Assembly (NCBI RefSeq): GCF_019236475.1
Contig: NZ_JAFAIX010000003.1
Location: forward strand, 248,001-312,000
Reading direction: 5' to 3'
Length of the DNA stretch: 64,000 nt
Origin: Chitinophaga sp.
GTDB taxonomy: Bacteria > Bacteroidota > Bacteroidia > Chitinophagales > Chitinophagaceae
Part shown: in pieces, positions 1 to 8,798 of the stretch
Numbering within the stretch: position 1 is the first letter of the stretch
How the letters are laid out: the number at the start of each line of letters is the position of its first letter
Notes under the pieces: generated by a model
What the model saw: only the letters and a program-made list of their open reading frames with translations
What the model was told of the DNA's origin: nothing
Databases searched by the model: none
Translations under genes and position numbers: made by a program

Positions 1-821
1 ACCAATACTTTTACTGCCCCATTGACGAGGGTGGTCTGCTGTTGCTCATCTGCATAATCCATGATATTAAAGGCCGTACCCAGTACCTGCACCACGGAAC
101 GTGTTGTCTGTACAATGAATGGCTTGGAGGCATCTGGTTTAATATCGAAATACGCTTCCCCTGTTACATGTACGGTTCTATCCTTCGTAAAGGAAGTGGG
201 GAAACGGATGGAGGATGCGGCATTGAGCCATACCCTGGAACCATCGGGCAATACTAGCACAAATTGCCCTCCCCTTGGGGTTGTCAGTTCATTATAGGTA
301 ATTTCTCCGTTCGGAGTATTATTCGCGTAGGCTAGCTCACCATTGCGTTGCTGAATAGTGGCATTACCTTGTTGTAATATTTGATGACCGGCACTGTCCA
401 ATTCCACTTGTTTACCACCGGCGAGTGTCAATATAGCTTTGTTGGCGGCTGGCTTGCGATGAGCCATATCAGCCAGTTGATGCGTTTGCTGTTTTTGTTT
501 TAGGTAGACGAAAGTCGCTCCAACCGTCAACGCCAACATCGCAGCAGCGGCTGCATTTCGCCAGATCCGCATCTTCCTAACATTCCCTACTGGCACTTCT
601 ACTTCCTTTGCCTGCTGCATAACACGATCGAATATATGCTGCTCCCTTTCAGGCGTCAACAATCCTGTATGCGCCGGATTATCCATCCACTCATAGATCA
701 GTGCTTGCATGCCTTGGTCACCCTGACGGATATACGCCAGTAATTCGTGCAAATCTGATGTGGTGAGTGTATTGTTCACCAACCCTTCCAGTAATTCTTT
801 CTTTCGATTCATGCTACTCAT
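1..821 (-). CDS. FecR-family anti-sigma factor (partial, C-terminus outside window)
   Basis: Reading the minus strand from an ATG at 821 (or an in-frame ATG at 812) gives an uninterrupted frame to the window edge, so the C-terminus is missing. The product has an N-terminal cytoplasmic segment of about 90 residues, one hydrophobic segment near residue 100 (NAAAAAMLALTVGATFVYL), then a periplasmic part with typical FecR features: LTLAGGKQVELD, LPDGSRVWLNAASSIRFP, VTGEAYFDI and VLGTAFNI. In this family the inner-membrane protein senses an outer-membrane TonB receptor and controls a FecI-type sigma factor. It lies 101 bases downstream of such a sigma factor on the same strand, the usual order. 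A SusC/SusD-like receptor pair would be expected beyond base 1, but cannot be seen. Confidence 0.9.
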   Translation of the reverse strand, partial: MSSMNRKKELLEGLVNNTLTTSDLHELLAYIRQGDQGMQALIYEWMDNPAHTGLLTPEREQHIFDRVMQQAKEVEVPVGNVRKMRIWRNAAAAAMLALTVGATFVYLKQKQQTHQLADMAHRKPAANKAILTLAGGKQVELDSAGHQILQQGNATIQQRNGELAYANNTPNGEITYNELTTPRGGQFVLVLPDGSRVWLNAASSIRFPTSFTKDRTVHVTGEAYFDIKPDASKPFIVQTTRSVVQVLGTAFNIMDYADEQQQTTLVNGAVKVL

Positions 822-922
822 TTACTTCCAGGAAATTCAGCTCGCTGAACCTCCTACCTGCATAAAGACACAATTCTGATCAGGGAATACTAGTCTGCCT
901 AAAAAAAAATTCAAATTTTTTC

Positions 923-1519
923 TCAAGCCAACATTTCGATGGCGCAAATAAGCAATAAAACCTCACTGGCATTGGATTCCAGGTACTGCCTAATATTTTG
1001 CAGCGCCTGCGCCATGTGATTCCTAACAGTATGTTTGCTGATCCCCAGACGGTTGGCAATTTCTTCCTGGGTTAAATTTTCATCCCGACTAAGTTGGTAA
1101 ACTAATTGTTGTTGCGATGGTAAATGCTGTACAGCGGCTTGTAAAAGCGCCCTACCTTCTTTCTGCAATAACTGCTGTTCTGGGGTATCCCGTACTTCTC
1201 CGAGATAATCCGTCAGTTCTTCCATAAAGCGAGGGTCGGAGGATTTCTTTCTTAATTCATTGAATATATGGTTCCTGGCATGGATAAAAATATAACTACG
1301 GATATTGGTTACTTCCGGCAATGCAGTTCTGTTAAGCCATAGTTTTAGGAAAATCTCCTGTACCATGTCCTCCGCTACCACAGCCGATTTGGTAAGCATG
1401 AACGCTACCGAATATATATTGTTGCTATACTCGTGAAAGAATACACGAAAAGCATGCTCATCACCGGCTGCGACTCTCAGCAGCAGGTCCTGCGTATTAT
1501 TTAATGATGTATCCTCCAA
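923..1519 (-). CDS. RNA polymerase ECF sigma factor, FecI-like
   Basis: 198 residues. Region 2 is recognisable (RVFFHEYSNNIYSVAFMLTK, then AEDMVQEIFLKLW, near residues 24-65) and region 4 ends with a helix-turn-helix (LTQEEIANRLGISKHTVRNH, near residues 148-168). Such extracytoplasmic sigma factors in Bacteroidota usually drive polysaccharide or iron uptake loci with the adjacent FecR protein, which follows at 821. The frame has no ATG near its beginning: the only plausible start after the upstream stop is TTG at 1519, which is followed at once by GGAGG. The next ATG lies at residue 41, inside region 2. The start is therefore uncertain though the family assignment is not. Transcribed divergently from the hydrolase gene at 1591. 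Confidence 0.9.
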   Translation of the reverse strand: MEDTSLNNTQDLLLRVAAGDEHAFRVFFHEYSNNIYSVAFMLTKSAVVAEDMVQEIFLKLWLNRTALPEVTNIRSYIFIHARNHIFNELRKKSSDPRFMEELTDYLGEVRDTPEQQLLQKEGRALLQAAVQHLPSQQQLVYQLSRDENLTQEEIANRLGISKHTVRNHMAQALQNIRQYLESNASEVLLLICAIEMLA

Positions 1520-1590
1520 GTCTTTTAAGTCCTCGATCTGGGCTAAAAATAGAAAAAAAAGGCAGATATTTGAAGGATAACCTCAAGCAC

Positions 1591-2526
1591 ATGAAAAAAG
1601 TTATACTTATTGGCTTTTTTACCCTGTCTGCCTTCTTCGCTACAGCACAGGAAACGCCATTCACCTTACACACCCCTACTGGAGATCTATTTGGTACCCT
1701 CACCATTCCAGAAACCAAGCAACCAGTACCTGTTGTATTACTCATTGCAGGCTCCGGCCCTACAGATAGAGATGGGAATAGTCCTAAACTCCACCTGGAA
1801 ACCAACACCTATAAGCAACTGGCAGACTCCTTATTGAAAAGTAATATTGCCATGCTCCGTTATGATAAAAGAGGAATTGGCGCCAGCCATGCTGCTTTTA
1901 AATCGGAAGCAGATATGACTTTCACAGATTATATCAACGATGCCGTTTTATTTGTAAAAACCTTGAAGGAAGATAAACGCTTCTCAAAAGTATACATCGC
2001 CGGACATAGCGAAGGTTCCCTCCTGGGAATGATGGCGGCTAATCAGATTCCGGTAGCTGGTTATATTTCCATTGCAGGCGTAGGTGAGCCACTCGGCGAA
2101 ACACTCCGTAAACAAATAGCAGTACAAGCCCCTGCCATTGCACAGATCTTTAATAAACTGATGGATACCCTGGAAACAGGCCATAAAGTGACGCCCCCAG
2201 ACACACCGGTACTGTCTACGCTCTTCAGACAATCCATTCAGCCATATATGATCTCCGTGGTCAAAATCCATCCACAAAAAGAAATAGCCAAGCTGCATTG
2301 TCCGGTCCTGATCCTTCAGGGAAGCACCGATTTACAGGTGAAACCAGAAAATGCCGATTGGCTGAAAGCTGCCTGCCCACAAGCAGAATTGGTCAAAATT
2401 GATGGGATGAACCATATACTAAAAACAGCCCCGGCTGCGATGATGGTTAATTTTGCCACCTATCAACAACCGGAGCTGCCTATACGCTCGGAACTAGTCC
2501 AGGCTATCAGGAAGTTTGTGCACTAA
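1591..2526 (+). CDS. Secreted alpha/beta hydrolase
   Basis: 311 residues from ATG 1591; a longer frame exists upstream but only this start gives a clean signal peptide (MKKVILIGFFTLSAFFATAQ). The mature part has the alpha/beta-hydrolase pattern: oxyanion region LIAGSGPTDRDG, LRYDKRGIGAS, nucleophile elbow GHSEGS, then the acid in LQGSTDLQV and the histidine in DGMNHIL. This matches the serine-aminopeptidase/S33-like hydrolases exported by Bacteroidota; the natural ester or amide substrate cannot be told. The last 20 bases overlap the 3' end of the convergent MFS gene. It shares its upstream region with the sigma factor gene on the other strand. Confidence 0.85.
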   Translation: MKKVILIGFFTLSAFFATAQETPFTLHTPTGDLFGTLTIPETKQPVPVVLLIAGSGPTDRDGNSPKLHLETNTYKQLADSLLKSNIAMLRYDKRGIGASHAAFKSEADMTFTDYINDAVLFVKTLKEDKRFSKVYIAGHSEGSLLGMMAANQIPVAGYISIAGVGEPLGETLRKQIAVQAPAIAQIFNKLMDTLETGHKVTPPDTPVLSTLFRQSIQPYMISVVKIHPQKEIAKLHCPVLILQGSTDLQVKPENADWLKAACPQAELVKIDGMNHILKTAPAAMMVNFATYQQPELPIRSELVQAIRKFVH

Positions 2527-3766
2527 GCGCCGCTTCCTTTGCCGCAGCAGTCTTAGCTTTAATCATTTTACTTACACGACCCAGCAATAATATACTTACC
2601 ATACTGAAGGCTACTACTACCCAGCCGACAGTATCATAATGCTGGAGCGGACTGAAATTATCCTTCTGTGTAACAATCTGGCCAGCCAACACGGCTGCCA
2701 ATCCGCCTGCAATCTGCTGCAGAGAAGCGTTTATACTCATAAATGCGCCTCTATCTTGCATGTCAGGCACTGCGGATACCAACGCGGTAGCTGGAACCAT
2801 CCTGGTGAGAATACCAGCCAGCATCAACACATTCAATGCTACTATGATCCAAAACGGCTGTGGTGTCAGATTCGTATAGATCACCACCATGATCATCAAG
2901 TACAACGAAGCAACACTATACAGGGCAAATTTATCCACCTTGTCTGCAATCTTACCTATCAAAGGCATCGCTACAAGCGACATCACGCCGGAGAAGGTAA
3001 AGAGCAATGGCAGTTGCCCTGTAGTTACATGCAGGTTGTTGATGGCAAATGCGCTACCAAAAGGCATCATCATAAAACCACCGACAGACAATAAAGCTGT
3101 CGCCAAGAAAGCGATCCGGTAGTTTTTCTTTTTGACCGTATGCAACAGATGCTCCACGATACCTTTATCCTGTTGTAATGCCAGGTGCGCTGTAACGGAA
3201 GGCAGGCGGAAAATAATCAGCGTCATGATAGCTGCCGCCAGGATCACCACCATGAAGAAAGGAGATTCCCAACCCCAATGGTTAGCGATATACAAACTGA
3301 TAGGAATACCCAACACCTGACTGGCGCCAAATCCCATCTGCATAAATCCCATCACGCGGCCACGCATTTCCAATGGAAAAATATCCGTGATAATGGCCAT
3401 AGACACAGATCCTATCACACCGCCGAATAAACCGGTGAAAATACGTGCCGCTACGAGCATCGGATAAGTAGTGGCCAATCCGCAAGACAGCGTACCGAGA
3501 ATAAAACCAGCATAGAAAAATATCAATAGTTTCTTACGGTCATACCTATCCGCAAATCCTGCAGTGAGTAATCCGGAAATACCAGCACTAAAGGCATAAG
3601 CAGCTACGACAATACCAAAGTGATCGGGTGTGATTTTCATGGATTTCATCAGCATATCGCCAAGGGGCGACATCACCATGAAATCCAGTATAACGGTAAA
3701 CTGGGTTAATGCAAGCATTAATATTACCAGCTTTTGTTGTGTACTGAATGAGGGTGTTGTTTTCAT
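2507..3766 (-). CDS. MFS drug-type efflux transporter (12 TM)
   Basis: 419 residues from ATG 3766 (an upstream TTG at 3775 would add three residues). The protein is strongly hydrophobic with about twelve membrane segments and the MFS motif A between segments 2 and 3 (GFADRYDRKK). Helix patterns resemble DHA1 proton-driven exporters, so an inner-membrane efflux role is likely; the substrate is unknown. A TetR gene lies upstream on the same strand and operator-like sequence AAGCGTTC occurs both just before this gene (3774-3781) and before tetR, which suggests shared control. The 3' end overlaps the convergent hydrolase gene by 20 bases, so the two transcripts may interfere. Confidence 0.9.
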   Translation of the reverse strand: MKTTPSFSTQQKLVILMLALTQFTVILDFMVMSPLGDMLMKSMKITPDHFGIVVAAYAFSAGISGLLTAGFADRYDRKKLLIFFYAGFILGTLSCGLATTYPMLVAARIFTGLFGGVIGSVSMAIITDIFPLEMRGRVMGFMQMGFGASQVLGIPISLYIANHWGWESPFFMVVILAAAIMTLIIFRLPSVTAHLALQQDKGIVEHLLHTVKKKNYRIAFLATALLSVGGFMMMPFGSAFAINNLHVTTGQLPLLFTFSGVMSLVAMPLIGKIADKVDKFALYSVASLYLMIMVVIYTNLTPQPFWIIVALNVLMLAGILTRMVPATALVSAVPDMQDRGAFMSINASLQQIAGGLAAVLAGQIVTQKDNFSPLQHYDTVGWVVVAFSMVSILLLGRVSKMIKAKTAAAKEAALSAQTS

Positions 3767-3770
3767 AATA

Positions 3771-3825
3771 AGCAAGCGTTCATTTATTAATAAGAGCTAA
3801 ATAATAACTGTTAGCGTACTAACAG
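3771..3825 (-). promoter_or_regulatory. Candidate TetR operators before the MFS gene
   Basis: Two sites are visible. At 3772-3781 GCAAGCGTTC lies 6-15 bases ahead of the MFS start and shares AAGCGTTC with the palindrome upstream of tetR. At 3808-3825 CTGTTAG-CGTA-CTAACAG is a perfect inverted repeat with 7-base arms. TetR proteins bind such dyads; which one is used here is inference. Confidence 0.45.
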
Positions 3826-3964
3826 GATGGAATTAGGGCATTGCATCTTCTCAGAAGATGACAGACGTTAGTTTTTCAATGTAGTTGTAATTGAAAGGGT
3901 GATGAATGGTGATTTAATCGAGTTGTTTTCTTACTAAAATGGTGTCAAATATGTATCTGTATTA

Positions 3965-4555
3965 TTATTTCTTCAACGCTTTAATGACATGTGCAAATGT
4001 TTCCTTCATGATTTTATCGGATAGTTTAAATGATTTGCCAGCAATACTTCTACCTTCCTGGTGAAATTTCACCAAGGTGTATAAAGGGGCGAATGCAACC
4101 ACCCAGTAAACCTCTATTGAAGTAAAACTAATTTCGTCCCTGGCAATTGCATTTTTCACAAAATCTCCCATATAATTTTGCATATACTGGGAAATCCGAA
4201 GCTGCTGTTCCCTCCCGAATGAAGTATTACGGATCTTTTCCATAAACAGGTTGATATCCCTATGCTTAAGGGCATGATCCGCACGGTTCTTCCACTGCAC
4301 CCATAAACCTTCTTCGAATGACATTTCCGGGTCGAAATTTTTAAATAATACAGCCACCCATTTTTCTGTTTCCTCCTTTACAATGGAATGAATAAGATCG
4401 TCCTTATCCTTATAATATATATAAATGGTAGCTGGAGATACGCCCGCTGCTTTGGCTAAGCGGTTAATCCCAAAATTCTCCAATCCCTCCGAGGCTATCA
4501 TCTCAATAGCCTTTTGCTTTATACTCTGAACTTTGTTCTCATCCCTGTATCTCAT
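3965..4555 (-). CDS. TetR/AcrR-family transcriptional regulator
   Basis: 196 residues. The N-terminal DNA-binding domain is clear: IKQKAIEMIASEGLENFGIN (near residues 12-31), then LAKAAGVSPATIYIYYKDKDDLI, the TetR helix-turn-helix with its YxYYKDKDDL ending. The remainder is an all-helical ligand-binding domain without recognisable specificity. It lies 198 bases upstream of the MFS exporter gene on the same strand, the common pairing of a repressor and a drug pump. A palindrome overlaps its own promoter, so it probably represses itself as well. Confidence 0.9.
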   Translation of the reverse strand: MRYRDENKVQSIKQKAIEMIASEGLENFGINRLAKAAGVSPATIYIYYKDKDDLIHSIVKEETEKWVAVLFKNFDPEMSFEEGLWVQWKNRADHALKHRDINLFMEKIRNTSFGREQQLRISQYMQNYMGDFVKNAIARDEISFTSIEVYWVVAFAPLYTLVKFHQEGRSIAGKSFKLSDKIMKETFAHVIKALKK

Positions 4556-4559
4556 GACA

Positions 4560-4588
4560 CAAAAATAAGTAAGCGTTCGCTCATTTTA
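4560..4588 (-). promoter_or_regulatory. tetR promoter with embedded operator palindrome
   Basis: On the minus strand TATTTTTG (4567-4560) fits the Bacteroidota -7 box TAnnTTTG. Immediately upstream, 4569-4585 holds a dyad centred on GCGTTCGC with outer bases GTAA/TCAT, a typical TetR-type operator. It would sit between the -33 and -7 boxes, where bound repressor blocks polymerase. The -7 box ends only 4 bases before the ATG, so a near-leaderless transcript is implied. Confidence 0.5.
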
Positions 4589-4620
4589 AAATAATTCTTT
4601 GCAATTCTTTCCAAAAAAAT

Positions 4621-4649
4621 AAAAAGACACTGAAGTTCAGTGTCTTTTT
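4621..4649 (-). terminator. Rho-independent terminator
   Basis: Perfect hairpin with 13-bp arms (AAAAAGACACTGA / TCAGTGTCTTTTT) and a 3-base loop. It lies 25 bases past the stop of the lipoprotein gene and gives a T-run on the minus strand. Confidence 0.85.
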
Positions 4650-4674
4650 ACGCAAAAATTTATATAGCCGGTAA

Positions 4675-5382
4675 TTATTTCACTCGTACCAATTTCATGA
4701 TCCCATTCGTAGTACCATTCGCCACAGCCGTTTGTCCATCCTGCACCATCACTCGGTTGATAATAACGATATGCGATTTCATAATCAGCGTATCACCAAC
4801 AAAGGTATAATAAGAGGTTTGTGTGTCCGCAATGCCACTGGTATTGGAACTCGAAGGCATACCATTCACAGATCCTCCTATTTGCGACTTGGTAATAATG
4901 GAGTCCGCTCCTTTCAATTGATAAGGGTTGCTGACATCAGGGAAAGTCATCGTAGCAGGACCTCCATACGGAATGCTATCGTTAAATCCACCCCCCTTTA
5001 CCACCATCATTCCTTGCATATTAAAGGAATACCCCACTCCTTTCAGATTGAAGTTTTTACTATCAATCACATAAGTACCAGTAAAATTATCGAAGGAAGT
5101 AGTGTAAATATATTTCACTTCTGTACGGTCGGTGCCCGTTCCAGCAACAGTTGAACTCACCCCATCCTGTGTCATATACACGATACGATAAGTACCCGCA
5201 ATATTACTTCCAGACCCAGAACCATTGCCATTGCCATTTCCTGTTCCAGGATCAGGCGTACCACCGGGATTTTGCGGCGCAGGCCCGTTAATATTAGGTT
5301 CTACAATCACTTCTTTATTACAGGAAAATAAAAACACAGCTACAGCGGCCAGACAAACAGTTTTGATGGATAGCAATTTCAT
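4675..5382 (-). CDS. Lipocalin-like hypothetical lipoprotein
   Basis: 235 residues. A lipoprotein signal with lipobox LFSC places the mature N-terminal cysteine near residue 21. A Pro/Gly/Asn/Ser-rich linker (GTGNGNGNGSGSGS) follows, then about 175 residues of beta-rich sequence beginning GTYRIVYM and containing NFTGTYVIDSKNFNLKG. Such lipocalin-like proteins with a flexible tether are common and poorly characterised on the Bacteroidota cell surface. No enzymatic motif is visible and neighbours give no hint. Single-gene unit ended by a strong terminator. Confidence 0.75.
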   Translation of the reverse strand: MKLLSIKTVCLAAVAVFLFSCNKEVIVEPNINGPAPQNPGGTPDPGTGNGNGNGSGSGSNIAGTYRIVYMTQDGVSSTVAGTGTDRTEVKYIYTTSFDNFTGTYVIDSKNFNLKGVGYSFNMQGMMVVKGGGFNDSIPYGGPATMTFPDVSNPYQLKGADSIITKSQIGGSVNGMPSSSNTSGIADTQTSYYTFVGDTLIMKSHIVIINRVMVQDGQTAVANGTTNGIMKLVRVK

Positions 5383-5435
5383 AGGTAAAATTTGCTGTAA
5401 AGATAGATATAAATTTTTTTAATCTATCGAAAGAC

Positions 5436-6623
5436 TTAATTCCCCAACGCTTTCAGGGCTAAATAAGTCATCAATGCAGGACCAGTTTCTAGGCATTTTT
5501 CATCTGCATCAAAGGTGGCGGTATGCAATCCAGATACAATTCCCTTGTTTTCATTGCGTACCCCCAACCGATAAAAGCAAGCTTCTGCAGCATGGCTATA
5601 ATAGGCGAAATCCTCTGCAGCCATCCATATATCCAGGTCTACCACATTTTCCTCACCAAGAAAATCAATGGCATGCGCTTTGGCCACTGCAGTCAGCACG
5701 TCATCATTAATCAGTACAGGGTATCCCTGCCGAATATCCACTATACAATTGGCCTCCATTCCTTCCGCAATGGAAACGGCCATCTTACGAATCTTATCAA
5801 GCGCCGATTTCCTCCAAGTTTCATCCATAGACCGAAAAGTCCCCTCAATTCGCACTTCATCCGGAATAACATTGGTGGCGCCATTGGCGGTCATCTTCCC
5901 AAACGATAAAACCGATGGTAACATGGGATTTGCTCTCCTACTTACAATCTGCTGCAATCCTGTGATAATATGGCAGGCAATAACCACCGGATCTATGCCC
6001 AAATAAGGCATCGCACCATGACTCCCCTGACCTTTAACGGTAATGAATATCTCGTCATTGCTAGCCATATAACGACCTCCCCGAAAGCCTACCTTGCCTG
6101 CTTCCAGCTCCGGCATGGTATGCTGACCTAATACAAAATCCGGTTTCGGATTTTGCAATACGCCCTCCTTGATCATCATACTAGCCCCGCCAGGAATCAG
6201 TTCTTCCGCTGGCTGAAAAATAAATTTAACGGTGCCTGAAAAATCAGACTGCATTTGAGAAAGTATAGCCGCTGTAGATAACAGGGAAGACGTGTGTACA
6301 TCATGCCCGCAAGCGTGCATTACGCCAGGGTTGATGGAACGATAATCCACTTCATTCAACTCCTGTATAGGCAAGGCATCAATATCAGCACGCAACGCCA
6401 CCACGGAGGTGGAAGGCGACTTGGTCCCTTTCAGCAATGCAACTACCCCCGTATTGGCCATCCGCTCAAAAGGCAGTCCGATAGCGGTCAACTGCTCTTC
6501 GATGAAAGTGGCCGTCCGGAATTCTTTGTAAGACAATTCCGGATGGGTGTGGAGATGACGTCTATGGGAAACTGCAGTCCCCTGCAATTCCCGGGCTAAT
6601 TGCCTGATTTTATCCTTCAGCAT
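5436..6623 (-). CDS. M20-family amidohydrolase (IAA-amino acid / N-acyl-amino acid hydrolase type)
   Basis: 395 residues, the usual length of the M20D branch. Metal-site motifs are in order: ALRADIDALPIQE (residues 77-89), MHACGHDVH (102-110), QPAEE (137-141), GQH (166-168) and AEDFAYYS near the C-terminus. The HACGHD cysteine and histidine plus the EE pair define the dinuclear site that cleaves the amide bond of N-acyl amino acids. A dimerisation domain lies in the middle. No signal peptide is seen, so it is probably cytoplasmic. It is followed upstream on the same strand by the nuclease gene (50-base gap), with no obvious functional link. Confidence 0.9.
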   Translation of the reverse strand: MLKDKIRQLARELQGTAVSHRRHLHTHPELSYKEFRTATFIEEQLTAIGLPFERMANTGVVALLKGTKSPSTSVVALRADIDALPIQELNEVDYRSINPGVMHACGHDVHTSSLLSTAAILSQMQSDFSGTVKFIFQPAEELIPGGASMMIKEGVLQNPKPDFVLGQHTMPELEAGKVGFRGGRYMASNDEIFITVKGQGSHGAMPYLGIDPVVIACHIITGLQQIVSRRANPMLPSVLSFGKMTANGATNVIPDEVRIEGTFRSMDETWRKSALDKIRKMAVSIAEGMEANCIVDIRQGYPVLINDDVLTAVAKAHAIDFLGEENVVDLDIWMAAEDFAYYSHAAEACFYRLGVRNENKGIVSGLHTATFDADEKCLETGPALMTYLALKALGN

Positions 6624-6673
6624 ATCATTACTTTGGTTGAAGACACCGAAAATAACATATCCCGGACGAACTA

Positions 6674-8098
6674 TCAGTTTCCATTATCGATTTTTTTTAC
6701 CAGCTCCTGCCGTACTGCTGCAGGTACATTGGTTAACAACTTCACATTAGACGCTTCCTCAATCTCTTCAATAGTGGTCAAATACGCACTCCATTTGGTG
6801 CTAACATCGTTTTTATTCGGCGTATTTACGGCAATAATGCGGGTATCCTTGGTGATACGTTTCAGATCATTATTTCCTTCTGGTATCACTACGATCACTT
6901 TCCAAATATGATCCGGCACGGTGATATTATCCCGATCAATTTTCTTTTTCAATCCTTTCGCACCATATCCACCAATACCATAACTACCCATAATCACATA
7001 TACTTCATTGCCATCATTCACCAAACTACGGGTATAGTTCTCCAGATTCGCCCATAAATGCTGATTGTGATTAGGCGCCTGCGGTATCATGTTGGTCATA
7101 AGGAAAGTGGCCTCATTCGCATCCCTACTGAAAGTACGATCCCCAGAAGGACAGTTATGCCCCCTGTCAAATCCACTCCCAATATAGCTGGTCTGGCTTA
7201 CCTGGTAGAAGCTCTCCGGTAAATCGGCATCTGGTCTGAAATCATTTGCCCTAGACATAGGCCCCAAATCCTTGGAAGACACATGCCAGCTCACCCAGTT
7301 GGGCGTACCACGGTCGCGGTTATACGACAATTTGTAATAGCCTTTGTCCATTAGGAAATTATTCGCAGATACAATCGCAGCCACTGCGCCTGTTGGATTA
7401 CCCAGCAACAGGTTGTCATCATCTCCCGTTACATTTTTCTCTGAACCAGCAGGTGTATTGCCACTGGTAGCGGATGAACTGAGTACTACCGATACGGCAT
7501 CAAAGTTCAAACGACCGTTATCCTTATCTGCACTCCGAATGCGAAGCCTTAATGTTTTTTCTGTAGAAATAGTGAAGGTGGAGGTACGCAGCGTATGCTC
7601 TGTCGTAGTGACGGCATCGCCCGCTTGCAGGAAGCGTTGCCCTTTATTGACGGAATACCAAAGTTCCCAAGTACCGCCATCATCGGTGCCATACGCGGCA
7701 TGTTTCAGTGTAACCGTTACCGTTCCTGTTACATTGATATCAAAATCCATGGTAGCACTACCACCGCCGCGTAAACGAAGTGATTGATTACCCAACTTCA
7801 CATCCTCATCCTTGGTGCCTATCACAGCGTCTTTCAACATCCAAGGACCAGTGCTTAACGTAATTTCTTCACTGTTATAATTTGTTTTTACAGGAGAAGC
7901 GGTCTCAAAATTTTCATGGAAAATTTCAGTTTTATTCTTCTTCGCTGTGGAAGTTTTCTTCTTATGCGCTGTTTTTACGGGAATGTCCTTTCCCTTATCT
8001 GAAGCGAATTTGCGGGTGCAATAGGTTACTACAAACGCAATTATAGCCAGGATAATAACGAGGGAATTACTGTTACTCTTAGTTTGTCTCTTTGGCAT
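6674..8098 (-). CDS. Membrane-anchored DNA/RNA non-specific endonuclease with N-terminal beta domain
   Basis: 474 residues from ATG 8098 (a TTG 33 bases upstream is unlikely). Residues 12-27 form one membrane anchor, followed by a lysine-rich linker (40-57). Residues about 60-207 look like a beta-sandwich (LRLRGGGSATMDFDI, GTVTVTLKHAAYG, NFDAVSVVL), resembling the carbohydrate-binding-like modules found in Bacteroidota nucleases. The C-terminal part is a NUC1/NucA nuclease: GFDRGHNCPSGDR with catalytic His314 and PQAPNHNQHLWANLE with metal-ligand Asn345. The enzyme would degrade nucleic acid outside the inner membrane, for nutrition or defence against free DNA; that role is inference. Confidence 0.88.
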   Translation of the reverse strand: MPKRQTKSNSNSLVIILAIIAFVVTYCTRKFASDKGKDIPVKTAHKKKTSTAKKNKTEIFHENFETASPVKTNYNSEEITLSTGPWMLKDAVIGTKDEDVKLGNQSLRLRGGGSATMDFDINVTGTVTVTLKHAAYGTDDGGTWELWYSVNKGQRFLQAGDAVTTTEHTLRTSTFTISTEKTLRLRIRSADKDNGRLNFDAVSVVLSSSATSGNTPAGSEKNVTGDDDNLLLGNPTGAVAAIVSANNFLMDKGYYKLSYNRDRGTPNWVSWHVSSKDLGPMSRANDFRPDADLPESFYQVSQTSYIGSGFDRGHNCPSGDRTFSRDANEATFLMTNMIPQAPNHNQHLWANLENYTRSLVNDGNEVYVIMGSYGIGGYGAKGLKKKIDRDNITVPDHIWKVIVVIPEGNNDLKRITKDTRIIAVNTPNKNDVSTKWSAYLTTIEEIEEASNVKLLTNVPAAVRQELVKKIDNGN

Positions 8099-8160
8099 AG
8101 TGCAGGTTACGAGCGCGCGAAGATATAACAATTTCCAGTGCGTTCATCTTCGATAGACAT

Positions 8161-8187
8161 AAAAAAAGCCCGCATTTTGCGGGCTTT
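8161..8187 (-). terminator. Rho-independent terminator
   Basis: Hairpin AAAGCCCGCA / TGCGGGCTTT with a 3-base loop, 20 bases past the stop of the small secreted protein gene; the minus strand runs into seven Ts. Confidence 0.85.
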
Positions 8188-8206
8188 CAAAAACAGTATT
8201 TACCTG

Positions 8207-8620
8207 CTAGAAAAATAACTGCGATAATACGTTGGTGGCATCACTGGCCTTAGGTTTCAGGCCAAGGAACTTCGCATACTGCGCTGCTGTCAATATCCCT
8301 TTCAGTTTGGAAAATAATCCTCCCTGCAATCCGCTGAATTTGCTCGTATAGGCGGTGGGGTTAGTCTGCTGTAACGGCATAATTTCAGATTTCTTTTTCA
8401 AAAATCCGCTTACCATGTCCAGCACTTTTGGCTGCTGGGTATTATTCAAACCTAAAGTAGGGGTCAGCGATCCCATGATATTATTGGCAATACCGCCAGG
8501 ATTTCCCAATGTGTTGGAAATAGCCGCTGCCTTCTTGGCCGCGCCTAATACGTCCTGCGCTTTTAAGGAACTCATAGAAAGTAAACAGATACCCGCTAAG
8601 AGAAAACATACTTTTTTCAT
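8207..8620 (-). CDS. Small secreted hypothetical protein
   Basis: 137 residues with a signal peptide (cleavage expected after SSLKA, near residue 21). The mature part is helical and rich in Ala, Leu, Lys and Gly, with a segment MVSGFLKKKSEIMPLQQ and a C-terminal LKGILTAAQYAKFLGLKPK. I do not recognise a named family with confidence; similar short secreted proteins with a terminal TAxQ-KFLxLKPK segment occur in Bacteroidota. Its own terminator follows, so it is probably monocistronic. Confidence 0.7.
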   Translation of the reverse strand: MKKVCFLLAGICLLSMSSLKAQDVLGAAKKAAAISNTLGNPGGIANNIMGSLTPTLGLNNTQQPKVLDMVSGFLKKKSEIMPLQQTNPTAYTSKFSGLQGGLFSKLKGILTAAQYAKFLGLKPKASDATNVLSQLFF

Positions 8621-8745
8621 AATGCAATTAGTTTATTTATGCAGATGATTGCAGGATATCCCATAACAAAAACCCTTAAAAATAGTTTGGTAGCATCAAA
8701 ATTTCACTTTGGCCGGTTTAAACAACATTTTGACCCATTATCATG

Positions 8746-8775
8746 TTTGGGCCATCCCCCTCCTTTGTAATTTTA
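8746..8775 (+). promoter_or_regulatory. Bacteroidota-type promoter of the CoA-transferase gene
   Basis: TTTG at 8746-8749 and TAATTTTA at 8768-8775 (consensus TAnnTTTG, last base different) are separated by 18 bases. Predicted transcription start is near 8781, giving a leader of about 18 bases to ATG 8799. Confidence 0.5.
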
Positions 8776-8798
8776 GGCCATTCCACAAACCATACAAG

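Noticed and set aside
923..1519. Frameshift at the beginning of the sigma factor gene
   Set aside because: Absence of ATG could suggest one, but region 2 and 4 are intact and a TTG start is enough to explain it.
8709..8798. Longer N-terminus for the CoA-transferase
   Set aside because: The extra codons overlap the predicted promoter and are not part of the family's usual length.
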